Shown here: one piece after another, positions 21,415 to 31,167 of the stretch
How the letters are laid out: every line of letters starts with the position of its first letter
Position numbering within the stretch: position 1 is the stretch's first letter
Assembly (NCBI GenBank): GCA_017562135.1
Contig: QEYB01000667.1
Location: 1-31,167, forward strand
Direction: 5' to 3'
Source of the DNA: Dipylidium caninum
Lineage: Eukaryota > Platyhelminthes > Cestoda > Cyclophyllidea > Dipylidiidae
Length of the DNA: 31,167 bases
The notes under the pieces: model-generated
What the model was told of the DNA's origin: nothing
Database searches by the model: none
Seen by the model: only the letters and a program-made list of their open reading frames with translations
Position numbers and translations under genes: made by a program

Positions 21415-21504
21415 ACTTCGAGGTGGTCAACTCGAACAGGGTTCCATCGGTCTACATCCTCGAAATCCGCTCGCTAATATACGGCGTATATACTGCGTGT
21501 CAAA

Positions 21505-21975
21505 AACCTGTCGCGCCTGCTACGCCAGCTTGCCGGAAGATGCTCCTGACAGCGATACAAACTCATGGAGCACGAAAATCTACTGAGCAGGAGCTTAATC
21601 GGACCCTCGTCACAAAGTGAGACGAGAGGAGGGTGCAATATGAATCCTCTTTGATTTTATTTCCTTGGACGATGAGGAACCGCTTTTGATGGTGGCACAC
21701 TTTTCCCCTACGTTTAATTCCTTAATAACATCAAGAAACAAAACATTTTATTTTACTCATTCCGAATTAAGTAGCACAAGTTGGAAAACAAGTTGGTCGA
21801 GTTTGAAACTGGCATAAAGAATCTCCCCTTGCAAAAGTAGGTAATGTACGGGTGGAAATAGTCATCTGATTTTTCAACTCAAGCCATTCGAAGATTGTCC
21901 GAAAACCTCATTAGAGCTTCAAAGTGGTCGGAATTTGGCGTGTCATGAGACCGATAGAGTGGAGTATAAGAGGGA
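21505..21975 (+). repeat. Tandem duplication family D, unit 2 (TATA kept, coding part lost)
   Basis: Partner of 20375-20980. It keeps the block around 21950-21985 with tataag at 21965, but downstream I find no ATG followed by a signal-peptide frame. The coding part seen in unit 1 has been lost or has diverged beyond recognition, so unit 2 looks like a promoter-bearing relic. Confidence 0.65.
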
Positions 21976-21999
21976 GAGGAGGGGTGTCAGTATCTTGGA

Positions 22000-22925
22000 T
22001 AGAATTTGTTTGGGTTTTCATTCTTAAACATCCGCCCTCAATTACTAGCCAACCCTGTAGGTAGGACTGTGCAGGCACGCACACGTGCTGCACACGTAAA
22101 TTTAAGTTTGATTTACTGAAGTTACGTGTGGGTGGGCATCCAAAAATAATTACATTTTTGGTGAACGATTAAATATAACCGCCCTAATTTTGGTGGTCCT
22201 CGGTGAGCTGAGGATTTTCTCATTACCCATGTGTCTGGCAATTAGACGCGCAGCAGCAATTGACCGAGTTGGTGAAGCTGTCGGGATGGGTCCAATCTTC
22301 AAACAATTTACAGGCCGAAGGCCGCCGCCTTCAACCTGTGCTGGGCCGGCGAGGCGGTGGCCGTTGCTTTACCGAGTGGGAGATTACAGCTTAGCATGCG
22401 TTATAAGAGGTACACTGAGCAAGTCACATGCGCCTACAACTCTTTCTTTTGAGTGTCGAAGAATTTCTGATGGATTGGGTAAAAGTGTTGGAGACGCAGG
22501 AAGGGAAAAGAGGACGACCAGAATAATGGAAAAGCATTAAAACGGTTCGTCGACTTGATGGAGATGCTTTAATAACTCAAAACCCAAAACGTCGTTCTGC
22601 ATTGTTATGCGGTAAAGTTGGTGCCAATTCCACAGCGTTGGTGTGGTGGAGCGAATTCCACAGTGGTCGTCCTCAATTTTTCTTCCTACTCCTCTTCATT
22701 CACTATGAGCCGGTGGACGTCACAATGCATCCATCTAAGTTCCATCTGAAGACTGCTTAAACAAAAACACCTGCCTTATAGTTTCCACTTCATATTCTCC
22801 TTTTCTCGGAAGGGAGACTCTTACTGAATCTTGTCTGCACCAACACCACACCACCACCACGAACGCTGTGCAGCCTCAGAAAGTGTTCCAACCGCCTAGA
22901 TGACCAGTGCCTATCTGGTCTAGAC
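22000..22925. other. No gene recognised
   Basis: The largest frame is 22190-22540 (116 codons, no domain recognised, no ATG at its opening). Nothing else can be supported. Confidence 0.4.
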
Positions 22926-22928
22926 TAA

Positions 22929-23198
22929 AGTTCACGAACAGTTTCGTGTTCGTATAGCTCTGGTGAGATAAAGGAGCATGCTGACGAGGCTGTGCAGGCA
23001 GAACAAACCTCGACATTTATTTTGCTTCTCGAGCCTCATGACCTCGTATTGGGCAGTGAGGAGAAGGTCATTTCTGTCCACAACTTCACGACTGTGCACT
23101 TAAATCCCCTGCCGAATGGTGAGGAAGGTTACCTAATTCTCGTGTTGTCAAAACGAAGTCTCGCCGACTAGAAGGCGTGTGGAAAGTTGAAATTACTG
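22929..23198 (+). CDS. Possible exon fragment, beta-rich domain, with a frame break
   Basis: The frame 22929-23171 is open for 80 codons without an ATG and contains alternating beta-like segments (TFILLLEPHDLVLGSEEKVI, then FTTVHLNPLP and GYLILVLSKR). It stops at TAG 23169. In the next frame the DNA continues as RLEGVWKVEIT to a consensus donor actg|gtgagt at 23199, phase 1. A single-base change of frame near 23160 would join them, so this may be a decayed exon of an extracellular beta-sandwich domain (fibronectin III-like is one guess). It could equally be chance. Family B copy 2 begins about 130 bases downstream. Confidence 0.25.
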
Positions 23199-23332
23199 GT
23201 GAGTGCTTCAAATGATTAGGAATGCGATGGGACAAGGACATTTACGAAGCAGTACACTGCATCTCCTCTGGCTTTCTCTATACTGGTACACAAGCATTTG
23301 CAAATGGACGACATGGCTTCTCTCAGGGATTG

Positions 23333-23620
23333 ATCCGCAGACAGCATTTTCATACCACCGAGCACAGATGCAGCTAGACAGGAAGAAATCGAAAGCTCGG
23401 CTTGCAGCCCTACGTGGTCGGTTTGAGAAGTCCCGTGGTAGAGCCTTAAATAGGCACAAAAATCAGTTAGTTCCTTTTGAGTGCAGCGCAAGCTGTCCAC
23501 CCGAGAAGGCACTGGGGAGCGGATACCAGTCGTCAACTTCGAGTGGGTCAGTCGCATCATGACTCATTGGTCAACTGTGACAGGATGTCAGCTGATGAGA
23601 TCTATTCACAGAACAAGTCT
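23333..23620 (+). repeat. Dispersed repeat family B, copy 2
   Basis: Direct partner of 7120-7430 (see that entry); it keeps gagccttaaataggc at about 23440 and the tcagctgatg block at about 23588. Confidence 0.7.
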
Positions 23621-24309
23621 TCCTGATTGAAACTTCGCTTAGCACTCACCACATAGGCGATAGTCAGTATGTTACTGAGATCATTTACACCCTACTGCAA
23701 TTCAATTCGAAAGTTGTTTAATCTCTTCACCGAAGTGCGCTCACACTTCTGATTTCCTGCCCAGTGTACCCAACACACCGTGGAGTGATTCGAGAGAGTG
23801 TTGGCAGAAGATTATACATATCGCTTCAGACATTACCTCACTCGCGTCCTCTTGCTGCTCCACAGAGTAGACCGCCTTTGTGTAGACTTGGAAGATTGCG
23901 AAATTCAAAGGGCTGCTGGTACATATGGACAGGTGTTAGGTTCGACATGTAAAGTACTTCACCAGAGCAAGCTGTAGGTATATCACTGAGATGGTGCTGC
24001 TCTTACCATTGTCTTCTTATCGGAGATCCGTCACAAACCTCCTGGCGCGTTGACTATCTCCACGAATCTTTCATTTTCGTGAAGGGCGTATTAATGGAAA
24101 GGCACGGCAGGTGATATTAAGACTTATGTTGCGGAGAAAAAGAGAGGTGAATTGACACATTGATCATCCCACACATAATTTATACCATAGAGATGACACA
24201 TGTTATAAAGTTGTCAGCTACCCTCTCGGCGGCGTGCGCGGGCGTTGGGTGTGAGAGAGGGCGAGGAAGGTGACAGTGGCTTGTGCTGTATTGAGGATTC
24301 ATCACCAAC

Positions 24310-24625
24310 GCCGATGGCAGACCTAACCGTTTTCACATGCTACCAGCCTGCGAAACAAAGCCTGTCCTCTCCTCTTCCATTCATCGGCGTGAGGCGAGTT
24401 GAATTTGCCACGGCGCCAGTAGCCTGGCCACAGCTTATCACCACATCATGAGTGAAGAAAGGGCTGAGGATGGAGTTAGGAAGCAAGAGGGAGCCAAATC
24501 TGAGTGAAAGGACAACTTTTGAGTGTAGAACGAGCACTGGATAGCTCCACGAAATGGTGCATAGCTGAAAGCAACGGCTCGGGCGCGGGAGTTTTGGCGA
24601 TGTCGCGATGGTGGTGAGTTTGAGG
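24310..24625 (+). repeat. Dispersed repeat family C, copy 3
   Basis: It shares ttttcacatgctaccag (24329-24345) with copy 2 (ttttcacacgctaccag, 18076), and the later block (gagtgaaaggac..., 24501; gttttggcgatgtcgcgatgg, 24592) with copy 1 (gagtgaaaggaa..., 10097; gtttggccgttgtcgcggtgatg, 10187). It therefore links the two halves of the family. Confidence 0.6.
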
Positions 24626-24699
24626 CAGGATTTAGTCCTGTACAGTCAGCTGTCCCACGTTTACTCACTTTTCACTACTTCTTTACACTATCATTCATT

Positions 24700-27420
24700 G
24701 ACTCCAGACTCTCCTTACCTTCTCGTCTGTCTCTCAGAAGAGGGCTTCCTTCTCCAACCTGGACCTGCCATCTTCTCCCCGTCTTAAACCTCTGAGCTGC
24801 AATTGAATTGTAATTATTTCCTAAATGGTCTGAGAAATACCCTGAGTGGTGAGCGGAGTTTCAATCAGCCATGAATAAAACACATCAACTGACATGCGAT
24901 CGATATAATTTTGTTTGACCAGTGAGCTCGTAGGCGAATGGATTATTCAGAGTTGACAAATGTCTGCTCTGCTGGACAACTTGAGCCATGCAGTAGCCGC
25001 CCATGCACGACGAACAAGTCGAGCCGGCTGCCTGCAGCAATTATCCAGAGGAAGGAAGAGAACAGCAGGTCGGACAATGCACACTTGTACGGCTCTACGG
25101 TTTTGGAATGCGTGCATCGTCGGTGCTATTAATTCGGAAGTGTAGAAATGGGGGATGAAAAGTGTTTGGCCTGCTTGGAGCCTTGAAACAGGAAGCGAAG
25201 CGGAACAGGCTCGTCAGCGAAAGTAGGCGCCATGACAGGACGAGCTCTGATGTTCAACTTGAACTCGTGGCTTTCCGCAAATGGAGCAATTGCGCGCTGC
25301 AGAGGATTTTTCAGCCCACGTAGAGCATTTCCCAAACATTTCAACGGCCTTCATCCTTCTCCTAACCTCTGCTTCTTTAAAATATACAACATTTGCGATG
25401 TCAGATTCGACAAATGTAACTTTCTTGCTCCATGAGAGAAGAGTTATGCCCTATTTCATCCTAACTATAACTTTCTTTCTTGCTTCACCACATCAACAGG
25501 AGAGTTTTAGTCGATCGCTGCGATAGGCATTCATTCATTTCCTCCGCGGACACTCTCGCCCCCGCTACTTCGGAAATAATTGTGCAGAGAATATAGGTGG
25601 AACGAGAGCACGTGTGGTAAATGAGTAGGCTACTGTGATACACGAGCGTGAAAGAACGTGAGGCCACGTTTGGTTGGGTTGGAGATGAGACAGGAGAAAA
25701 ACTAACATTTACGCACGATAGACGCATTCATTTTGATCAGTAGCTCCGTTCTTACCCCCAGTGGAAAATTCATCACGCACGGTGAACAATCAGATGAATG
25801 AGGGCATAAGGCAAATGGCGTTCCGAGGGCCAGTGAACGAGATTCATTGGTGCCAAAGTGGTTAGGTTGCAAGTCGATTCTCATAGCCCGTAAAACTTCG
25901 AGCGCAAATAAAAACCACCGCCGTAAGATGGAATCCCACATTGGATGACATGAGCACACAAACGACTGGATGACCTGAAGTCAGCGACTTTTCCTCGATC
26001 TTGCGGTTGGCGACCCAACTCCTCATTTGCAAGTGTGTGCTCTGCTCGAACTCAGCTGACTGCAGTTGCCGCCTATTTGGGCAGCCAACTAGTGGCCAAG
26101 CTCAACCCGTCTCAACGTCTTACCTCCACTCCGCTCCTTTGTGCTCAACCTAGACGAGAACCAGCATTACGTGCGTTGCCTCTTCTCGGCACACACACAT
26201 CGACGTAACTGGAGGAGGGACTGAGAAGGGAAAGCTGGAGACAGCGCTCCCAACTGTTTTCCTTGTCGTCGACGACGTGAGCGTTACGAAAAGAAGTGTC
26301 GAATGGGTTAGGCTGAATGTCTGAAGAAGGGGCATGAGTAAAACTGCAGCTAATCGTCAAGAGATGCAATATTTTCAAGCCAATCCTCGGATCAGGACAT
26401 GGGTACAATTGTCTTCTTTCACACAAAACATGAGTTTTAGTCGAAACGTGATTTTCTGGACCACAATCGCATGCCAGTGAGTAGTATTAAAGGAGTCTGT
26501 TACTTTGTCGCCTTTGGCCTCTCCAGGTCCCTTCAACTGAATTAGAAGATTCATGCCTTGAGGCTCTTGTTTATCAACTCCGCAGAGGCCGTAACTTTCG
26601 CAGCTTGCACTGGCTGAGCAGACGGAGTGATCACAGGCGAATTACACACTGACTTCGCAATCTTTCCAAATCACTAGCTGCACTTCCGCGACGAAACCGG
26701 GTCAAGTCAGAGCTCCCTTCCATTGAACACACTGCTTGTGCGTACTTGTTGAGGTGCGCTGAAAATGTGGAAAGCCATGGTGATGCGTAAGAAAAGGCAA
26801 TTTGTCAGAGAGGGAAAAATATTCAAGCCTGCCGGGATGGCGTCGTTGGAGAATACATCTGTGATGTTATCGGTGTCTACACAAGTTTCTCGAGAGCTGG
26901 ATGTCAAACTGAGTTGAGCATTCCAACTAAGTGTAATCAGCTCTTCTCTCGTTCTCTCTCCCCATTTGATGCCCAAGAGCGTTGATAGAAGAAGTTGAAG
27001 GGGAGGGGGTGAAGAGGAACGAAAGACGGAAGCACACTTAGTCCGTCCGAGTTGTTTGTTTGGGCAAATTAATATGGGAATACAAAAATGAGGAACGATG
27101 GTGCGCGTTCTGTCTTTGTGCTGGAAGCCACTAAATCAGTCTGAGTGAATTCAGATACGTGGACCAGATGGTCCCTTTGACTTAGCGATCCGAGCTGCCA
27201 CTTTCCAGTTTCCGGCATGCACGGAATTTTCCACAGATTTTGAGATGCCAGCATGACACGCATGCCATGGAATGAAGACAAGGAGGTTTGACAATCACTT
27301 CGAAATTCATTCGTGGTTTTAAACTGCTGTGTTGACGGTGGCTTCTTTCAGGCTCTTGTCTCGTGATATCGCACGTCTGTGGCTGAGTAGCTGGGTGCTT
27401 GGCCTGTCTTCCTCCACCTC
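24700..27420. other. No gene recognised; one weak internal repeat
   Basis: The stretches 24955-25035 and 26030-26110 share about 80 bases of loose direct similarity (tgctctgct.gaac, then gcagt.gccgcc). Many short frames occur on both strands without supporting signals. Confidence 0.35.
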
Positions 27421-27431
27421 CAATTTTTCAG

Positions 27432-27527
27432 CATACTGACAATAAGCGCACCAACCTGGTGCCTATCGGAACGCTGGAGGTTCATGTATCTGGCCTTAGT
27501 GAGGCCGGACAGTGGGAGTGGCAATAA
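27432..27527 (+). CDS. Possible terminal exon
   Basis: A strong acceptor (ctccacctccaatttttcag) ends at 27431. The following 96 bases are open in phase 0, encode NLVPIGTLEVHVSGLSEAGQ near their middle and end in WEWQ and TAA at 27525-27527. The segment looks beta-rich and extracellular. No upstream exon is identified and no family assigned. Confidence 0.2.
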   Translation, partial: HTDNKRTNLVPIGTLEVHVSGLSEAGQWEWQ

Positions 27528-27647
27528 CCATAGGTCTGTTCCATTCACATGTTCTTCGTCACCTCTGATATCACTTGCTTCAATAATTATCTGCGACACC
27601 TGACAGCCTTACTCTGAAGTTTTTACTTCACATGCTCTGCATCATCG

Positions 27648-27992
27648 ATGTGTGAAGCTGATGCCAACGCGAAGAATCCTAAAACTACCCTTGTTAGTGG
27701 TGGAAAAGGCACCTTGTCTGTCTGCTTGACGAGTGCGCACACGAAGGGCGAAATGCACTTGACTTCATCATTCGCCTCTGATGATAGGGCGCCATATGTC
27801 ACTGTGGTAATTTTTTTTTTAGGGAAGGAGAAGTTGACGAAAAAAGCAACAGTATTGCGAAGTAGTTGTGGCAAAGAGGGAGGCGGGGTGAAATCCAGTG
27901 TTCCACGGCAGAGGGGAGCTTCGAGCATAGGCACCAGAATGCGCAAGCTTTGTCAAGTGTCAGTGCTTTTGCGTTACGGCTTACAATATTGA
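27648..27992 (+). CDS. Unassigned 114-codon reading frame
   Basis: The frame runs from ATG 27648 to TGA 27992. It contains SFASDDRAPYVTVVIFFLGK; the FF codons come from a run of ten T at about 27809-27818. The start lacks a strong hydrophobic segment and no domain is recognised. The overlapping minus frames 27623-27946 and 27799-28062 are shadows of similar length, so chance is a serious alternative. Confidence 0.2.
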   Translation: MCEADANAKNPKTTLVSGGKGTLSVCLTSAHTKGEMHLTSSFASDDRAPYVTVVIFFLGKEKLTKKATVLRSSCGKEGGGVKSSVPRQRGASSIGTRMRKLCQVSVLLRYGLQY

Positions 27993-27999
27993 GGTAGGA

Positions 28000-28480
28000 A
28001 GAAGACAAGGCGGCAGCAGACTGGATGTCAACTGAAGCAAAGCCTGGAGATAGGGAAGTCATCTACCATCACGAGAAACGATGAATCGAGTAGAAAATTT
28101 TGCACAAATCAAATCGTGCGAAGCGCTTATCATCATATTACACCGCCAAACGGGAACGAATGAAGTGACTGTTGAGAAAGGGTATGTTCCCAGCAAGCAC
28201 CAACTCCGCCATAATGACTTGCATTCATGCCGTTTCAATCTTCACACAAAGTGACCATCAGGCATAACTGAGGGCTTACAAATAGGTATATTTCACTGCT
28301 TGGCAGGCAGGCTCTGAATTACTCGAGGGTTGGGCCGTTCTCCCGTTTTATCTCATGAACACCATACTAGAGAATATATGAGGCCGCACAACGGAGGAGC
28401 CCTGTGAAAGAACATGTGAATGCTCCCAATGTTTTGCTGGAGCGATGCTATGACCTGTGTCGCAGATCACATTAAGCTTG
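28000..28480. other. No gene recognised
   Basis: I see no supported frame, repeat or regulatory element here. Confidence 0.45.
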
Positions 28481-28483
28481 ACC

Positions 28484-28756
28484 TTAAGCGAGCAAGTCAC
28501 CCAGTCGTCGTTCTACGTAGGTGACAACAGCCGACCTATTGTGGCAGGCAAACTGATATGTGCAAGAGTGGCCTCCGAGCAGACAAACATTACGTGGCCT
28601 TGACCTCTTTGCATGCGTTCCGGACGAGTTAAATGGACTTTGAAAAGGTTTGTGACTTTCCTCATTGTAATCAGTGCCGGTGATTAATACAAGCGTGAGT
28701 TGCGTTGACACGGGTGCAACAGAGGTGACAATTAACACTAACTGCATGAGCGACAT
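28484..28756 (-). CDS. Possible small secreted Cys-containing peptide precursor
   Basis: I start at the ATG at 28756 (minus strand), because the upstream ten codons have no ATG. The 90-residue frame opens with a signal-peptide-like MSLMQLVLIVTSVAPVSTQ, has an NSS sequon, a spacer, a basic site (AKRSRPR) about two thirds in, and then a tail with NVCLLGGHSCTYQFACHNRS followed by VERRLGDLLA and TAA. This order (signal, spacer, dibasic site, Cys-containing C-terminal peptide) is how neuropeptide or hormone precursors are built. The CxxxGHSC spacing superficially recalls CCHamide-type peptides, but it lacks one of their spacings and any Gly-Lys-Arg amidation site. No TATA box or poly(A) signal is evident in the expected places. 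Confidence 0.3.
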   Translation of the reverse strand: MSLMQLVLIVTSVAPVSTQLTLVLITGTDYNEESHKPFQSPFNSSGTHAKRSRPRNVCLLGGHSCTYQFACHNRSAVVTYVERRLGDLLA

Positions 28757-29062
28757 GCCAGAATAGTTAAGGTTTGAAAACGACAAGGACTCCTAAACGA
28801 CTTCCCAAATCGGTCATGTAATCTTGTATCATCTCAGGCGGTATGAAAGCTAGTTGATGAGCCGAGTGAAGTGGAAGTCTTCGGAAGTCGGGGAAGTAAG
28901 GAAGCGGCTTAGCGATCCATCTTATCCACCACCCACATTGGCGCGCCCTGTTGGCTCACCGATATACTCGATGTTGTTCGCTCTGTATCGGAGGTGTTGG
29001 GGGTTATGTGGCGCTCGATTGCCTGGAGGATTGCTGAGAACTGACCGAATTTTTGTAGCTCC

Positions 29063-29272
29063 ATGCGTGGCAAATTGAGACGACAGCTGCATGTGGTGCA
29101 TGACCGGATGTGCCAGCATCAACTGAGGTCAGAGGAAACTGGGGACGAGACGGAACTTCTTAGAATGATAACACATTTTGGGCTGCATTTGTGTAATTCA
29201 GTGTGCCTAACAGAAGTGTGTCGCGCTCTGGCAAACAACTATCTCGTTAAATGTAATTTCAAAGAAGCGTAA
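29063..29272 (+). CDS. Unassigned 69-codon reading frame
   Basis: The frame runs from ATG 29063 to TAA 29272. It looks helical and basic at the start (MRGKLRRQLHVVHDRM), with three cysteines in the second half (ITHFGLHLCNSVCLTEVCRA). No signal peptide or family is recognised and no AATAAA lies close by. Its length is within chance expectation. Confidence 0.2.
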   Translation: MRGKLRRQLHVVHDRMCQHQLRSEETGDETELLRMITHFGLHLCNSVCLTEVCRALANNYLVKCNFKEA

Positions 29273-29274
29273 CC

Positions 29275-31167
29275 GCCCAGTGCGATTGTACTTCCATGTT
29301 TAACACCTATTTCATATTTTTGGTTTTGGTAGAGAAAAAGCCCGTCACACAGTACAGAACAGCGGGACCTCAACTCCCTCATCTGATGCGAGTTGGGTCT
29401 TAACTAATCGGCATCACACTCGGTTCCCCCATAACTACCAAGGGGAGGCAGGAGGGGCAACAATTTCCTTCTGAAGTATTTTTCGAGTTTGCATGCGATT
29501 TTAGACGAAGGAAAGCGTTGTCCATGTTGAACTCACGTCAAGCTCCACCAAGGCACAAGCCGTAACCCGCGCCAGAGAGAATATTTGGTGGGATCAATCA
29601 ACTTATTACCACGGTCGCACCTAATTGTGTTGATTAACTGTCAGAGGAGAGAGATAACGAGCATCGGTTAGGGTCTTTGAAAGTAAACAATATGTGGCTG
29701 AAAGCTTCTCACCTCACCAATCGAGGTGGGAAAAAAACGCCAACTAGCGCCGGGAAAGTGAAAAAAGGATACAGACGCATTTCTTCTGCTGTGTATCTTA
29801 TTCGAAGCAAAAAGGGACAAAATGCAAGACATCGCGGTTAATTAGCGGTTCTGGGAGGTGCGGACCTCACCGGAAGTCGAAGAAGTTCCTGCTCCACAGC
29901 TGCCCTTGCACGTAGCGCATGAGGTCCGGCCGAGTAACATGGCGCTAACAAAATTATCCAAACTCTGTTTTCGCATTTCTCAACTTGATGCTACTTTAAT
30001 TCTACGAACCTCTCGGCGCTGAGCTTGTATTGCATTGATTGTTTGATTTCTCTACTTTTCGGCTGCCTCCGTGTCGAAATTGCAAGAGTCCTCCATCACA
30101 AGAGGGTCACAGAGAATCAAATCCGAATCAACCAAACTGTATTGAATAGTCTGTAAGGAAGAATGCTCGATTACCTTCTTCTCACTCCAATGAACACCAT
30201 GCTTATCCGCTATTGCGTCGTCCCGCTTGACCGCCTCCTCACATTTTGTCCTACAATTTGATGATTGTTCTTTTCCAAGAGCTTCATATTCCTCAACGTT
30301 CAGTCCGATGCGGATTTACGCCGTGTGCATGGCAGTGATGCACCTCTGCTTGCGAGTCAACTCTTCTTGCGTGCAAGGCATACAGGCATGAATCGGCTGC
30401 AAGCCATCGCAGAAGTTTCCTCAGTTATTTTCGTCATTTCACCTTCTCCTTATCGTCCGCAGCGTCTTCGTCGTCTTCTTCGTTGCCCGTGGAAGGCGAG
30501 GTTTAGGCTGGAGTTTATCATCAGGATTATCCAGACTGTCCCAACAATCGACGTGAGATAGAGAGGATTGTCGGTCATTACAAATTTTGAAAATTATATA
30601 TGCTTAAAAATAACCAAACTTGCGAGCATTTAATGGAGCTTGTCGAATGTCCAACTCAGTCAGGAGGTGTGAAGGGAGTTAGCTGCGCACTCATGTTCGG
30701 CGTCTTCAAACGCAAAAAAGGCACCGATGGTGCTGAATTCAATAAACGTAGTTAGGAAAGTCAGGAGGCAACATGCATTTCTTGTTCTATTCTCACCCGA
30801 CTTCCGATAGTGTAGGGGGTTATGGGACATCGAGGTGGATGAGAAAGTAGGAAAGTAGATGAACGCCACACCGTCCAATGAATGGCCATCACTGAAACCG
30901 CAGATTCTCATGCAGGCTAGAGCAGAGGGTGACGTTCGTAAGAACGTAGACCAATGCGAATGAACAGATTAGCATCCGTACACAGTTCCTCGCCAACAAC
31001 TTCATAACTCGAGAAGGGATATGATCTCAGAAAAGAAACGGCGTTTACACTCCCCCAAATAAGACCTTCTCTCCTTCTACCCTCCAACCGCCGCTTTGAT
31101 CCAGTAACGCGCTTATGCGTTGTCCATTCTTAGTCGCCTTCTGATTGCTCTTCGGCGTCCGACCTCT
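29275..31167. other. No gene recognised
   Basis: A 98-codon frame at 30265-30561 opens after a stop without an ATG and has no recognised domain. The remainder shows no repeat shared with the rest of the window that I could find. Confidence 0.45.

Noticed and set aside
28484..28756. Calling the minus-strand frame a CCHamide
   Set aside because: The Cys spacing differs and the Gly-basic amidation signal is absent.
30265..30561. 98-codon helix-like plus-strand frame
   Set aside because: It opens right after a stop with no ATG and no acceptor, and no family is recognised.
1..31167. Bacterial features: operons, Shine-Dalgarno sites, insertion sequences, CRISPR arrays
   Set aside because: No dense long frames, no regularly spaced repeats and no transposase; eukaryotic signals are present instead.
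1..31167. tRNA, rRNA or spliced-leader genes
   Set aside because: I found no GGTTCGANTCC-type B box in tRNA context, no rRNA-like conserved block and no recognisable spliced-leader sequence; a covariance-model scan would be decisive.

Overview
This window looks like gene-poor nuclear DNA of a eukaryote, probably an animal. GC is in the high forties by eye. The longest stop-free frame is 137 codons, and the many 60-130 codon frames are what random sequence of this composition would give. There is no bacterial gene packing, no operon, no rRNA or tRNA gene, and no recognisable full-length protein. TATA boxes, AATAAA signals and GTAAGT/GTGAGT donors behind pyrimidine-rich acceptors fit a metazoan. 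Small phase-1 exons and short introns would suit a parasitic flatworm, but that is a guess; I cannot name the organism.

The firmest content is diverged repeats, all found by reading and aligning by eye. Family A is an inverted pair (1-825 and 8360-9125). Family B is a direct pair (7120-7430 and 23333-23620). Family C has three direct copies (9885-10230, 17985-18150, 24310-24625). Family E is a direct pair (9120-9440 and 15565-15860). Family D is a tandem pair (20375-20980 and 21505-21975) that duplicates a TATA-box promoter. Microsatellites lie near 13452, 16455, 16498, 19501 and 21388.

Left part (1-9125): the family A arms enclose about 7.5 kb. Inside them, 3080-5137 holds the best multi-exon gene candidate: a signal-peptide-like first exon, a 154-nt exon with two N-glycosylation sites, and Ser/Thr-rich phase-1 micro-exons. 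Centre (9120-18200): repeats C and E, several unassigned reading frames (10575, 11215, 11597, 15144, 16605-17057), and a short frame at 17449-17610 that resembles a decayed retrotransposon integrase core. Right part (18200-31167): the compact secreted-protein pseudogene at 20960-21286 with TATA box, start, in-frame TGA, stop and AATAAA; a possible beta-rich extracellular-domain fragment at 22929-23198; and a minus-strand 90-codon frame at 28484-28756 with a signal-peptide-like start and a dibasic, Cys-containing tail.

No pathway or operon ties these together. All coding calls are low confidence and rest on splice signals, phase agreement and residue patterns; the repeats and the compact promoter/poly(A) unit are better supported.
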